A stretch of DNA of 64,000 nucleotides, taken from the NCBI GenBank assembly GCA_023238725.1, contig CM041546.1:11573028-11637027 (forward strand). Reading direction: 5' to 3'. Positions 51,492-64,000 of this stretch are shown here, one piece after another; positions within the stretch are counted from its first letter, which is position 1; every line of letters begins with the position of its first letter. Both the position numbers and the translations under genes were made by a program. The stretch is from Scortum barcoo. Lineage: Eukaryota > Chordata > Actinopteri > Centrarchiformes > Terapontidae. The notes beneath the pieces are model-generated. The model was not told the origin of the DNA, searched no databases, and was given only the letters and a program-made list of their open reading frames with translations.

Positions 51492-54400
51492 TCAGTCAGC
51501 CTCCTGTCTGTAGTGCAGGACATAGTAGTCATGGACGTACATCAGGACGGCGAATGGCTGACCAATGATGATTGAGATCCACACTGCAGCGTTGCCGTAG
51601 TTACCGCGCAGGAAGTGACCAACAAACCAGGCTAGTGGAAGCTGATAAGTATATAAAAACAGAAGTTAAACAAACATTGTGGGTGATTGGGTTCTGAATC
51701 ATTAATTACAGTCTCACATTTCCTGTGTGTATGTACTTGTTTCGGTGTTTCATGACTCAGCATGCTATAATGAATAACAAACTAACAAAGTCAGCAAAGA
51801 CCCATCTTGCCTATTGTCCTGCCATATTGCCCATAATACATAAAATATGCCCTGACATGCTGATGAAATTATTAATTAAGTTAATAATACTGGAGCCAAG
51901 GCCTATTAAAATGTCCCATATGACATAACATCATGTTTGTGAGATTGCGAGTGATCCAAAAGACATTTTGAAATCCGATTTGAGCATCCAGAGCATCCAG
52001 ACTGAACTGTGTCTGTGCAAATCTGACTGAAATCTCCTTTCAGAGCATCTCCAATTGTGGCTTGGTTCCAGTTTTCAAAAATCATATTTCAGTTATGCCT
52101 TTTCTTCTAAAATCAATCTGGACATGTCAAAAGACCCAACAATCTGAACAAAGCCTTAGAAAACTGTGTACCCAGATGACAATGCATATTATACGATTTA
52201 AAAATCAAAATATATGTATGTTTTAAAATATCGGTACAATATCAAATAACAAAATATCAGGTTTGTGCTGACCTAAGCTGACAGTTCATCATCAGTGATG
52301 TGTGTTGGGTCTCACCTGTGCCATCATCCCCATGAAGGCCCAAAGTCTGAACATCCTGAGAGGTATACTCACCAAGTACTGACATAAAGAAAGAAAACTT
52401 ACATTAAATTAATGTTCTCTAGAAAATATGGCCTGAATACCAGAAAATAGGAGGTGTTTTGAGGACACTGATGACCAAAGGTACAGTATTATATGCACAC
52501 ATACTAGTGGGCCAGATATAAACTATAGTGGTTGGACAACTGAGGGGGCTGTGGCACTTAGATGAAGGGGTCTATCAATCCAGTGTAGCCAGACACAACA
52601 GTGTGTTTTCAGTAAGTGTAAGTTAAGTTTAAGCAGATACAATGTAGATATAAGGACGGGTCAGACCGATGAGTATCTGTTCTTTGTTTGGGCGAGTTTA
52701 GGATTTAAAGGCAGCTTTAAGGTACATTAGGTCAGGGCAGAGAATGGTGTTATAGGTCAAAGGTTATTTAACATGAATGCTGGGCTTCTAAAAGAAAGGT
52801 TATCCAACTTTCGACACATTTTACTGCACACTGAAAGCTGTCTACTGTTACAGCATAAGCAGAGAAAGTGGTTTCTTACCTCATGAAAGAAAGCCGACAG
52901 GAAGAAGACAGCTGATTGGCTGACTATTTTACTAAATCCTCTCCTCAGCAGCGGCTTGTAAAAGTGGCTGCAAGACAGAAAAAAGAACAGACATAAATAG
53001 ATGGACTGACAGATGGTGGGGTGGATGGACTATAAATCAGACAGTCAAACACACTGATAAATGTTGCAAAATTGGCTTGAGGAAAAAGAATTCACCTATT
53101 TGTCCTGTCAGTCATTCAGTATCGATTTCCCTAATGTGAAATACCGTATGTTGAAATATGGTAACTCCCTTATGTGCCGTAATTCTTCCTCCCTGACAGG
53201 AATTCAGAATAAATAGGCTTTAAACCCTTTCAAAAGGCATTTCATTTACTTTGTCTTGTTTAATATAACCTAACTGCATTCGCCCCTGCTGCTATGTTAG
53301 TGTATGTGGAACTGGCTGCAGGCACTGTATTTATTACTACCACTTACTCTTTCACAGCCAGATGAATCAGTTTCCCCAAATACATCAGTGTGCCTTGTTA
53401 GGCCTTGTTCAGTTCTATAAATTTCATTGCTCCCTCTCAGTGTGGTGGTGTGCGAATAACTCACCGTAGACACCACTTGTGTACAGGGATGTTCCAGTTC
53501 TGCCAGAAATATGTCACCGTCTCAGAGTTCCTGAAAGGAGAGACAAAAACAGATTATTTGAGCACTACAGAATCTAGATAATGGATATAAGGCAGTTTGA
53601 TCAATACTGATGAACACAAAACAAAGTCTAAAATCTTTACTGTTATGTAGTAAAAGAGGAAATAATGGTAATTATCCACCACTACATCAAAGTGATTTAC
53701 TGATATCAGCAAAGGCAAAAGTGATGCATTTGCTAAATCTGTTCCTTTCACGCTACAATTCAAAAGCAACACAGACACAAATGCGCGCAGACACTTACCA
53801 CCAGTCTTTGTAGAACTGCCTGTCTCCAAAGCGAAGCAGCTCAGCAGTGAAGTTCATAGATGAGTGGAAGAACCAGTAGAAAAACATCAACCACAGCAAG
53901 TGATTAGGAACCTGGAGAAGAGTTGGAGAAATGCACGGCCCAAATGAATGAGAACAAAACATATGACAGTGAGAAATTTAAGAAGAGATGTCCAAATGAA
54001 CTACAAGTAAAACATTCTCAGGTCCAGTGAGTTCATCACTACAATATGCATGACGATATGCAAGAAGCAGTGTATAATCCCTGTAATCCTTAATTTATTC
54101 AACAGTGACATTTGGAAAGTAAATACTGAGGTGACTTTGTTTCTAATAATGTATTCATTAGCTGTAACAGTGACTGTGGAGCAGTGTTACAGTTATAACC
54201 TGATCTCCCTCATGCTAGAAATGAATGCAAGTGATATTTTCAATCCAGAACAGAAGAGCTGAAAACCTTAAAATCTTCATGGCTTTTTAGACACCACTGT
54301 CATGTTTTGTAATGCTCTTTGTGTAATGCTATTTCATTATATGTGCTGGTTTTTAACTCAAAGCAAACATGAGGACACACAACATTAGCAAATGTTTCTA

Positions 54401-56550
54401 CGTGTAGTGTTTAGATATGTTGTGTTTTTACTTACAGCTAATCTTAGGAGTCTCTCAGCCATCCTGGATAGATCCATGTCCTACAGAGCAGAGGCAGGGT
54501 TGCACATATTAACAAACTCAGCAAGTGAAAACAACACGATGCCATGTTGTTTTGTGCAGTACAAGTCTTTAATGTCAGCCTGTCTTCCTCACCTCTAGTG
54601 GTTTCATAGAACTTCGAATGATGGGAACCATCCACTGATAGAAGGAAAATAAACAGAAACATTAAGGCTTTTTTCGGTATGCGCTGTAAACTGTGAATTT
54701 TATATATTGGTTTTCATTCAGGCTTAACAAACAGTCCTGAGTCACTTTGCCATAGTACTTGTACCGGAGGCAATAAACTGAAGGCAATAAAATCACACCA
54801 GCACCTCACATCATGATGTTTGACTGAGGTTTTACTATTAATATTAAAATAATGACATTTAAAACATAAATGCACAGACAAACAAAGCACCATACATAGG
54901 TTTTGGTTTACATTATAAAACCATACCTGCTGAGTAAGCGCGACAAACAGCTGGGTGAAGAAGAGCTGGGGACAGAGACACGCATCAATACAGCGAGTGA
55001 CACAATTTCACAGAAATAAATCATCAGTGTGCATCAAATAAAAAGCAGAACTTCTTTAAGTTTTGTATCATTACTGGAAACACTCAAGTAACTCTACTAG
55101 ATCACAGAGATGAGTTACATGTCTGATTGTCTGCCTGCTCATGTTTCTTATCCTGCTGTATTGTACTCAAATCGCAGCATTTAACTTGGTGTGTAAAATG
55201 GGATGATAATGATGGCCCAAACTACAACAATAAGTCAGAATAGTTTCCCTTAAATAAGCTAAATTGCTTTCAAATAAATTTATCATCCTCTTCACCATCA
55301 CGCAAGACAAACATTAATCTCTGAACAGCTGTGCTGGTGTACTTGCTAAGTACTTTTTGAGGAGATGCTTTTACAAATATAAGAGCTTTCACAAAAATGC
55401 TTTTAAAAAACACTTTCAGGCACTCAGATTGACCATTATCGGTTGACTTGAACATAGGTTGAAGGTGATTTTTTTTCCCCTGGCTGATGCCAAAATGAGA
55501 TATTTCCTCACCATCTCGAACAGTCTCCTCAGCAGGAAACTCATGCGAATCTTAGGAGAGCGAGGGAAGTTGAGCTCGTAGCACAGGGTTGGAGCAAAGA
55601 CAAAGTAGTACATGTCTACAGAGACCGAGAGGGACGTCCGTGTGGCAGTTAATCAAAATATATGATATGATATTGATATGATATATGAGAAAAAATGAGA
55701 CGTGATAGTAACATGGTCCATTACATTTTACGCAAACACTTGAAAGATGTATTTGAGTACCTTTGATGGTTAGGTTGCCAGGGTAACACACCTTACGGTC
55801 ACCTCCATTGAAGTGCTGTGCTGAGGGACCTGAAGGAAGAATTAATATACAAAGAAAGCACATGGTGTGTAACATGTTATTCTATGAATCGTTAAAAACA
55901 AATACAGCAAAATATAATGACAATCAGGTGTTGGTGTTGACATCCAACGTTATCTGTTACGTAATCGAAAATTTCCACACAGCACTGTGACAGTTTCTGG
56001 GTGCGAAACTGTCAAACTTCCATTTTATCTCAGGGCTGCAGTATCTAGTGTCTGCCATTAGGTGTCACTGTAACAGCACAAGCAAGGGACTAAAAGATCA
56101 TCTTGATTAGAGACTAAATCTTTTATTTAAAACATACACTTTGACTGATGTTCAGATTTCCCCAAAATTCATTCTCAGTTAGATCTTAAATTCAGTATGC
56201 AAACACTCTCTTGCCAACATATGTGTGTATGTGTGTGTGTGTGGGACTTACATGACAGTGACCTGGCCAGTTTCTTGGCCTTGACTGTGCTCAGCTCTCT
56301 GCACCACATGTTGACGTCCTTATAGGAGTACAGCTTAAGTAAGAGGATGGTGTAAGTACCAAGAGCGAATGCACCGCCGACTGACAGAGAGAGGGAAAGA
56401 GAGATGATAGTCAACATGGTGATGTGGTGGAAGACGCAGTGTGAGAATATCTAATCAAGTGATATGCTGCAAGGAAGTAGAAGAAGATGAAAGGGTAGAA
56501 AAGAGTGAGGAAGAAGGGAAGAGGAGATGGAGAAAAGGAGGAGGAGAAAG

Positions 56551-56612
<62 letters not shown>

Positions 56613-56970
56613 GGACACAATGGAAAGCAAGAGGCAAACAGAGGGAGAGAAATGAGGAAGGAAAAGAGAACAAGAGGTCGTCATCTGATCTTGGACAAAC
56701 AGCAAAACAAGCCCAGTAAAATAAATAATCTCAACTCAAAATATGAAAGCAGTCTAACTATGCCAAGGACATTATTATACAGTGAAGTCACCATGTTTAC
56801 CGGCATGGTTTTGTGTGTGTGTGTGTGTGTGTGCGTGTGTGTGTGTACATACACTCAAATCTGTGTCAGTGTTCCCTTTTAGGAGATTTTGTGTGTAAAA
56901 AACTGATTTGATGTCAGATTAATGAACTTAGTTTGGAACATTTTAGTGTGTGTCTGTAAACACAAACACT

Positions 56971-57012
<42 letters not shown>

Positions 57013-58557
57013 CCAACTGAGCAGTTTGGCTACCAGAGCTTTATCAATAGTCACCATATGCTCGATAGAAAAGGATCATGCTGAACAGAGAGGAAGACGT
57101 ACACGCGCACGCATCTACATACACACTCATATACGTGCACAAAAGCACAAATGAAAACGGCCTGTAGTGCCAACAGGGTGAGGTGGAGGTCAGCACACCT
57201 GGCATCAAACCACAGCAGATCTTATCCATTAACCATCTGTCTCTCTGGCTCTGTGTGGCTTCTACACAACTAGATTGGCTCCAAGACAGCCACTGTAGAT
57301 AGTCATCATAGAAACACAGACAGGCGGAGCTTAAGGGGGAGAACATACCAGAAGAGATCATTGTGCGCTCATAATTTCTCACCAAAATCAGTTTGCCTGT
57401 GAAGTCAGAACCACCCAAAGTTTTTTGTTTTTTTTTCTCTCTCTCTCTCTGCAGACTCTAGAATGGCAAAGACTGGGATGGTTATGATTCACAGATTCAA
57501 ATCGACATGCTTCATTGTTTGTAGCGAGATCTCCTCTTTGTGGAGCGCTTTGAACAGGGTAAGAAGTTCAGACTTGTTCCACCGCCAGAAATACCTGGCT
57601 CAGCTCAGTCAGGTAACGTGATATCTACTGTACGCACCTCAGATTCCAATTTGACACACCTCGCTTTCAAGCCCGTGCAATATGGATAATTACCCAAGTT
57701 TGGATCTGAGATGAAAACTTGTGTTTGACTGGAAGCACCTGCAGAGGATTTCTACTTTCCTCACTCATTACAATGGGAGCTGTCTGAGTGACTGCATACA
57801 GAACAGCTGTTTGTCTTCCTCCAGTCCACATGTCTGTCCCAAGATTACATTCCCTTATATATTACATGACATGTAGCCCTCTTTTAAATGTTTCATCAGG
57901 AACCACAACAAGCTCATTGACAACTTAATAAACAATCTACAGCAAAACCTCTAAGTGTAACACCTCTCATTGTACATTAAGCATGCTGGTTAATGTACAT
58001 AGGCTTAATATTGTGGGAAGTGTTATAGTGTGTTTTACACCTTAAAACATAAAGTATGCAGGACTTCACCATATGTTCACCCCAGATTGTCTGACTGATT
58101 CTATTTTTTTTTTGCTTTAGGCAAATCTGATTTCTAAAGATCTCATAATGATCATTAACACGAGAAGCTTTTATATCATATTGGATTGTTTTTTGTATCA
58201 GCACACTTAGTTTTATCATACTGCGCAGTACTGTGTAGCTTATAACCCTTGTTAAAGATTTCTTGGCTTATTACTGTAAATATATAATAGGTGCAACATA
58301 GGTCCATAGTTAATCTGTATTTTATTCTGAACCCAGAGATTCCTTGCAGCACTTGCACACATCAGAAGCAGTGGAAATAATGACATAATGACAAAGGAGA
58401 ACAGTTTCCCCTCATCACTGCGCTATTCCTCAAAAAAACCTTAATACAATTTGAAATGAAGCTTGACACCAGATCCCTGCACTGCTTCATTCACAATGGC
58501 TGAATACTGGTTGCGTAAGCAGGGTCTAGTAAGTGTAACAGCTCCCTTCACGTGCTT

Positions 58558-58601
<44 letters not shown>

Positions 58602-61600
58602 GCCCTCTGTCGTTGCCCTTCCTGTCCTGTGTGAACAGCAGCGCAGAGAGGAGAACAGACAGACAGATGGACTGACTCCTTTACTCCTGCACCCCCCAGT
58701 GAGAGAACAGATGAAAGGAGAGGAGAAGAGCAAAGAATTAAAACAATCGTTTTCTAGGACCAAACTAACATTGAAATGTGTGCCAGACTACGCCAAAAAC
58801 TCACTATCTGTCTGCCTCCTGATCAAGGTAAAGTTAAAGGTGACCCAAATAAAGCTTGAAGAATAAAGGACTGAGACAATGCCAAAAAAGTTAGTTAAAT
58901 ATATTATGTTAATAGTGTGAAACACTTTTTTTTCCCACATTTTATTCCTCCAAAAATAAAAGACCACATTTGCCAGACAAGTTTCCTGTTGAATCGTATG
59001 CCACTGGCTACCTTGAGTGACTTACTTACCAAACAAAGAGTTTTTAATGGTCATATGGTAAGTTTCCTCAAAACTGGACCTATAATGTTTTGAATGAATC
59101 ACTCCAAGGAACAAAAGGTGCTGGAGTATCGTGTTGTGTGAAGTATTGCTAAGAGGGTGGCCATGGTTTCTGTCAGGCAGCCTGATGAAGACAGAAGAAG
59201 GTGACCCTTGGATGACCCTGTGCTGCAAACCACACCCACTGTGGGGTCTCTCCTCCCTCTTCCTCTCCCATCTTCTTCCCCCTCTCCTCTCCTATCCTCC
59301 CTTCTCCTCTCAGAGCCAGCTGGAAATAATCCAGTCATGACCAACTGGCCCATTACCACTAACCGACTCCAATTATGACTCTGTATAAGAGAAGTCTTTT
59401 ACTACACTATCAAACTGGTCGACTGTTTCTCTGAAGGGTAAGGATATGAATATCCTCTTAATCTTTATTACAATTAGATTATTTTCTGTTTTATACACAT
59501 GGCTACATTGTAAACTCCCAATAAATGGATAATGGTTTAGCTCAGAGTTGATGCTGCTATTTTAGTCATTTTTGTGTCTCTGCCAATGTACAACAAGGTA
59601 TTTAAATAACAGTAAAAAAAAAAAAAACAAAACATTTTACCTGGGGTCATGGCGGGGACCAATAGGACCACTGCAGCAGGGAATGTTAGCATGGTTGCCA
59701 TGTTAATGCAATAGACCAGAAATCCCACAAATTCACTGAATGAACCCTGGGCAGAAGGAGAGAGCGATAGAGATTTACATGAAGTCCTACAAACAGCAAG
59801 TTGTCCTATTTTACACCATCGCCTGCCGAATAACTGCCTTTATTTTGTTTGCAGATTTTTAACTTCAGTCATCTGTTGTTGAGCTTATTCTAAAAACATA
59901 AAAGTTTAAGTGTTCTTTGGCTTTGCTTTTGAACAGAACTGGATTCTGAGTAATAGTGGCCTATTAAAGTTTTTAAAAAGCTCATGATATTCCATATTCA
60001 TGCCAAACAGCATAACTGGATATGCCCTAAATGCAGATGGTGAAACTAATTTCTCATTTTACCATTTAACATTTGCAGATGCAATTAGGGAGGGTCAGCA
60101 AGTCAGTCAGTTTTACAGAACAGTTTTAGAAAAATAATCCCTCCTGGGAGTTGTGGGAGTCCTCTGAATTCGACAGTGCAGTTAAAATCCACAGTGGTCT
60201 GATGTTCAAGCGCTCAAGAGTTTTCTCCGCTCACCTTCGACAGCTGCCTTTCTGTGTAGAGAGCCACCAGAATGAACACGTTGGCCACTGTCAAAACACA
60301 ACGAGAGATTCGTGTCAGTTCCTCAAAACAATCAGGAGGTGAAAATCGTCTTCATCTATCTTTATAAGCCTTCAGTCTTATCTCAATCTATTTGTGGCTA
60401 ATTGTATTGCACTTGTGGAAACTGGTCATTCTTGAAATGATGACAGTAAAGAAAAATGCTAATAGGTTACATTGCTGATGTGAAAGCACACAGTAAGGAT
60501 CATTTTAAGAGCAAAGTATCAATTTCCTGGGGCAACTGTAATTACAATATGTTGAGCATTGTTGCTGCTGTAAAGATCTTGTTTCTCCAAACTGCCAATG
60601 TTTTCTAGGCAGATTATTTTGTCAATATCCAGTTAGTTCTGGAAGGCTTCATTAGCCTAAGACTTAAAGTAAACCTATAAAGGAGCACATGAGCATTCAG
60701 CTGAAGTGAAGACATGAATCTTACAAAGTGACTGGACAAGGTTTTCACATGAATACAGAAACAGGCTGAATTTGTACTGAGCAGGACAGGAAAGATCATC
60801 CATCATATATACAAAAGACATCGACTAAAAGGATTTCTCATTTTTTAGTCATGAATTTTAATAATAAAAATCTTTCCAACTGCCTTTTGAGGGCCTGGCC
60901 CTGTTCTCTGTCTCACATAAAACAAGCTCTGTCTCTCTCTGTCGCTCTTGCTGTCTCACACACACACACAGAGTTACTGACTCTCACATGATTAAATAGC
61001 AACACCTGAGGAAAGAAATGAGCCAGCACTAACAGAGCATATGTGTTGCACACCATACACCAACTGCTAGATAGCTGAGTGTCGAGGTAAGTTGGTGGGT
61101 TGGGATGCACATGCACACACAATCACACAACAGCTTATATGCTACAGTGCTGTTGTTATTTTTTGTAACCTGCACAAACACTGATTTCTATTTAGAGAAA
61201 TAAATAAAAGATAACTTGCTTTGGATTAAACAGCTACAAAGTCTACAGTTTAGGAATAGAGTGCCAGTATTGGGACATATTTGAGCCAGTAATAGCTAAT
61301 AATGGGAATTTTTTCTTGCATATCTTATAATGCATCAGTAGTTACCACTAAACACGATTCTGTGTGGAGCAAATTAGGCATAAATGTATGCAGATTTTTC
61401 CTTTTGATGCCATAGTAGTGTCAGTTTAAACTGCAGGGTAACTCGCTGCTGAATGAACTTAAGGGAACCACTGGTATGTAGATTGCTCATCACCCCGAAT
61501 ACACTGGGCTGAGCCACACTGATGGCACATAATTGCAGCAATTGTTCCATTTTAAGACCCTAATCAGTGCAGTAGCACGTCAATCTATCTAATCTGGAGT

Positions 61601-63743
61601 GAACAGATGTGTTAACTGTCAGACATTTTGATTAATGGGTCTTATCATCCTGCCATCAATGCAGTTATCCGTCAGCATTGCCGTTCTGAATCAGTTTGTT
61701 TAACAGTCGGCTCACGTGCTTGTTTTTGACTTCATGGTTTACTTGGTACTTGGTGAAGAGACAAGAAGATTCTGAGAAGGAAAACATGCCTCGGGGGGGG
61801 TGAAACTTTTCATGTGATGATACCCAGATTTGTCCAAAAGTGAAAACATGTCATAATTTGCAGTTAGTTAGAAGCAGGCACTTCACCCGGTGTCTCCATA
61901 GTTAGATGAGATTCTGTATTTGGGCAAATGTCACATTTTATCTTACCACTAAAAGTACCTCTACAAAGTAAACAAAAATCACACTGCCAGGAGGCCAACT
62001 ATCTGTAATTTACTCTCAAGTGGATTTTAACACAGAGACAACTCACATTTTCGGAGAACATGCAAATTACAGTATCATAAAACATTATGACTAGCTAAAA
62101 TTTCATTCACTTCGGCATAATTTTCTCCACTGAAAAAAAAAAAAAGACGTTAAATAAAACCTTCCGTTTCTTCTAAAGGGCTGTGTGTGACAATTTACCA
62201 AAATAAGATTTTTGCAGTGCGTTTATCTTTTCATGTCCTTCGTGACACTCTACCCTAACAGGAGAGGATGGCAGAGACCTGAGAAAAGGCATAACGAGCT
62301 CCTGCTAATGTTCTTTTTTAATCTCTTTTGGAAACAGGGCTGTTGAGCATCTTTGACAAACAGCAACAATTGAGCCCACACATGCGTCAAACTGGAACAA
62401 ACTGCACTATTTAGCACCTGTTAGACACACCTTCCATCAAGTATCTGCTGAGGAGCTTTTGGGAGACTTATAACATAATGAAAAACTCTACACTGGCGTA
62501 AATGTAATTTTCTTTTGAACACTCACATGTGAGGTAATGTAAAACTTTCTGGACTGAACTTCCAAACTTTGGCCATTTTGCTGGTCGGCTTCCATAAATG
62601 AACAACATCTTATTTACTCTGTGTTGAGGTGTTGAGGTGCGTGGGAGTGTGTGTGTGTGTTGGTTGCTGCAGTCACTCTCGAAGCACAGACTGCCCTCTG
62701 GGAATGAGCTGCTTTACCGTCCGTGCGACCGTAAACAGACTCCCATTCTCACCTGTCTCTTAACCATCGTCAGTGGAGTCATTTACCTTAACTTCATCCA
62801 TCTCTTCCTCGCTCCCTCTGCTCTCGCTCTGTGTCGATGCAGCACTTTTCATCAGCTCTCTCCCTCTCCTCCTTCCCCGCTCCTTTATTCTCCCTCTTTT
62901 CCAACTTGCCTGCATGTTTCCCCCTCTTCCCAACCCTCTCTATAGACTCTCCATCACTTAATTTTCTCTTCCATTTAATGCTTCCCCTACACAGCTTATT
63001 TACTCTCCCAACCCACTCATCTCTCTCTCTCTCTCTCTTACTCCCCATTTCTTGCATCTCCTCCTCTTTCTGCAGCACAGTACCAGCGTGCAGTATATAG
63101 GGCAGGTGATTGTCCCACTGGAGACACTGTGAGCTGCACCACTGCAGACCTTCACTGCAATATACCATAAAAATAAATATTGAAAAAAACTTTGAACAGA
63201 GCATGTGCGGGTCTTGAATCAAGGTGGAGGCAGAGAAACACGCTCACATGTTCAAGTACTGTCTAAATTTGATGGTTTATTTTCAGAAAAACATTGTCAA
63301 GTTGTGTTTCTTCATATTTTCGAAGCGTCATTGCAATGCTGTTTATACACAAGATGAACTGGAATTATTGGTATACCATGACCAGCTTGAAGTCCATTCA
63401 CAGACAAATTATTTGTAGTCATGCAAATAATATAATATAATATAATATAATATAATATAATCTTTTTAGCCTTTGGTGGTGATTCTAGTTTCGATTCAAT
63501 ATTTTTCCATGTTTTTCATCCCATCCACCCCATCTTTGTTTTTTAAACTAAGTCTAATATTCAACAGTTTTCATCTTAATTTGCGGAAATTATGCAGTTC
63601 AATTATGTGAGTGGCTGCGATCGTGTTGTTGCTTTCCAAGCGCATGACTTTACTTACCAATCACCAAGCATGCTGCTGGCCAGTTGTACGGATCATTCAG
63701 AAATAGTGAAATCACCTGAATAGGGTCCACCAGAACTCCGTAC
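51492..63743 (-). CDS. dgat1: Diacylglycerol O-acyltransferase 1, last 14 coding exons (5' end outside window)
   Basis: ER membrane MBOAT enzyme that joins acyl-CoA to diacylglycerol to make triacylglycerol, the last step of fat synthesis. Fourteen exons give 383 aa plus stop. Human DGAT1 is 488 aa, so about 105 N-terminal residues (exons 1-2) lie beyond 64000. The first exon seen reads YGVLVDPIQVISLFLNDPY. Then come TFPAAVVLLVPAMTP, LKLYSYKDVNMWCRE, MYYFVFAPTLCYELNFPRSP and the MBOAT motif FGDRQFYKDWWN, whose Asn codon at 53529-53527 corresponds to human Asn378. The catalytic His in SAFFHE is at 52885-52883 (human His415). The C terminus is MYVHDYYVLHYRQEAD. All phases close. Teleosts carry dgat1a and dgat1b copies; I cannot say which this is. 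Confidence 0.97.
56381..59640 (-). repeat. dgat1: dgat1 intron rich in microsatellites
   Basis: No coding exon is missing here: CCA G|TC joins correctly. The intron holds (GA)n at 56558-56609, (TG)n at 56813-56846, (AC)n at 56973-57006 and (CA)n at 58559-58599. The rest is AT-rich single-copy-looking sequence. Confidence 0.85.
60288..63657 (-). other. dgat1: dgat1 intron, 3.4 kb
   Basis: No exon is needed or seen (ATT G|TG GCC closes in phase). It contains a pyrimidine-rich tract at 62850-63075 and a pentanucleotide (TATAA)n microsatellite at 63427-63461. Open frames in the CT-rich tract are low-complexity artefacts. Confidence 0.75.
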
Positions 63744-64000
63744 CTGGCAGACAAAAACAGATACAGACACAGCGACATACTTTCAGCGAGTCGTAAGTGA
63801 TGATTGAAAGAGATTAATTTTGTCTACATTTTGTGTTTCAGGAGAATCCTACTTGTTATGCCTTTAAAAAAGAGAGATGTAAAGTAAAATGCATCAGTAA
63901 ACTACACACTGCTCAAATATTTACTGTACCAGGGAAATGCATAGGTAACTTGAGTGGATTGTTTACAATTGACTCCTGTACTGGTTTTATTTTACTTTCT
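63744..64000 (-). other. dgat1: dgat1 intron upstream of the exon at 63743
   Basis: Begins with the acceptor (plus-strand CTGGCAGAC) and runs off the window. Nothing else is recognisable. The 5' exons must lie further right. Confidence 0.8.

Larger units (their letters stand above)
51492..63743 (-). other. dgat1: Exon map of dgat1 (3' part)
   Basis: Coding exons in transcript order: 63743-63658, 60287-60235, 59746-59641, 56380-56252, 55829-55761, 55615-55512, 54965-54927, 54634-54593, 54480-54436, 53911-53799, 53530-53465, 52967-52880, 52378-52316, 51641-51492 (stop 51494-51492). The sum is 1,153 nt, entering in phase 2. Several exons are only 39-45 nt, as in mammalian DGAT1. Confidence 0.93.

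Noticed and set aside
56411..56882. Several overlapping open frames on both strands
   Set aside because: They translate the (GA)n and (TG)n microsatellites and lie inside a dgat1 intron.
1..64000. Operons, CRISPR arrays, riboswitches, phage or integron features
   Set aside because: The DNA is clearly vertebrate nuclear. The repeats present are microsatellites, inverted repeats and retroposon or transposon fragments, with no direct-repeat/spacer structure.

Overview
The window is vertebrate nuclear DNA, most likely from a stomach-bearing percomorph-type teleost. The genes are split into many short exons with GT-AG introns. Dinucleotide microsatellites are frequent. A fish-type tRNA-derived SINE and other interspersed repeats are present, and the proteins read clearly as orthologues of known vertebrate families. 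I see no bacterial, phage, CRISPR or viral gene content.

Layout. (1) 23-6796, plus strand: the 3' 21 coding exons of atp4a, the catalytic alpha subunit of the gastric H+/K+-ATPase; its start lies left of the window. (2) 8285-20476, minus strand: complete dennd3, 27 coding exons and about 1,270 aa (DENN module, PHenn-type region, C-terminal WD repeats), with a probable non-coding first exon in a CpG-rich block near 23.1-23.35 kb. atp4a and dennd3 converge tail to tail. (3) 27069-35313, minus strand: slc45a4, 12 coding exons, an MFS transporter, with non-coding leader and promoter sequence near 36.8-37.25 kb. (4) 38937-40885, minus strand: gpr20, an orphan class A GPCR, 6 coding exons and 368 aa. 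(5) 41-51.4 kb: about 10 kb with no gene that I can support. (6) 51492-63743, minus strand: the last 14 coding exons of dgat1 (diacylglycerol O-acyltransferase 1); its first exons lie right of the window.

Every exon junction given here was checked by hand for splice dinucleotides and codon phase. All close in frame except one, in slc45a4 at 28952. There the donor abuts a (CA)n microsatellite and leaves two extra bases relative to the next exon. This is the most concrete anomaly in the window.

The genes do not form a pathway. They are neighbours by conserved synteny: dennd3, slc45a4, gpr20 and dgat1 all map to human 8q24.3, while ATP4A lies on human chromosome 19. Points worth a second look are the slc45a4 junction, microsatellites touching several splice sites, the multi-exon gpr20, two near-perfect inverted repeats, a SINE with a clean 12-bp target-site duplication, and an intact atp4a, a gene lost in stomachless fishes. 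I found no convincing new biological system.
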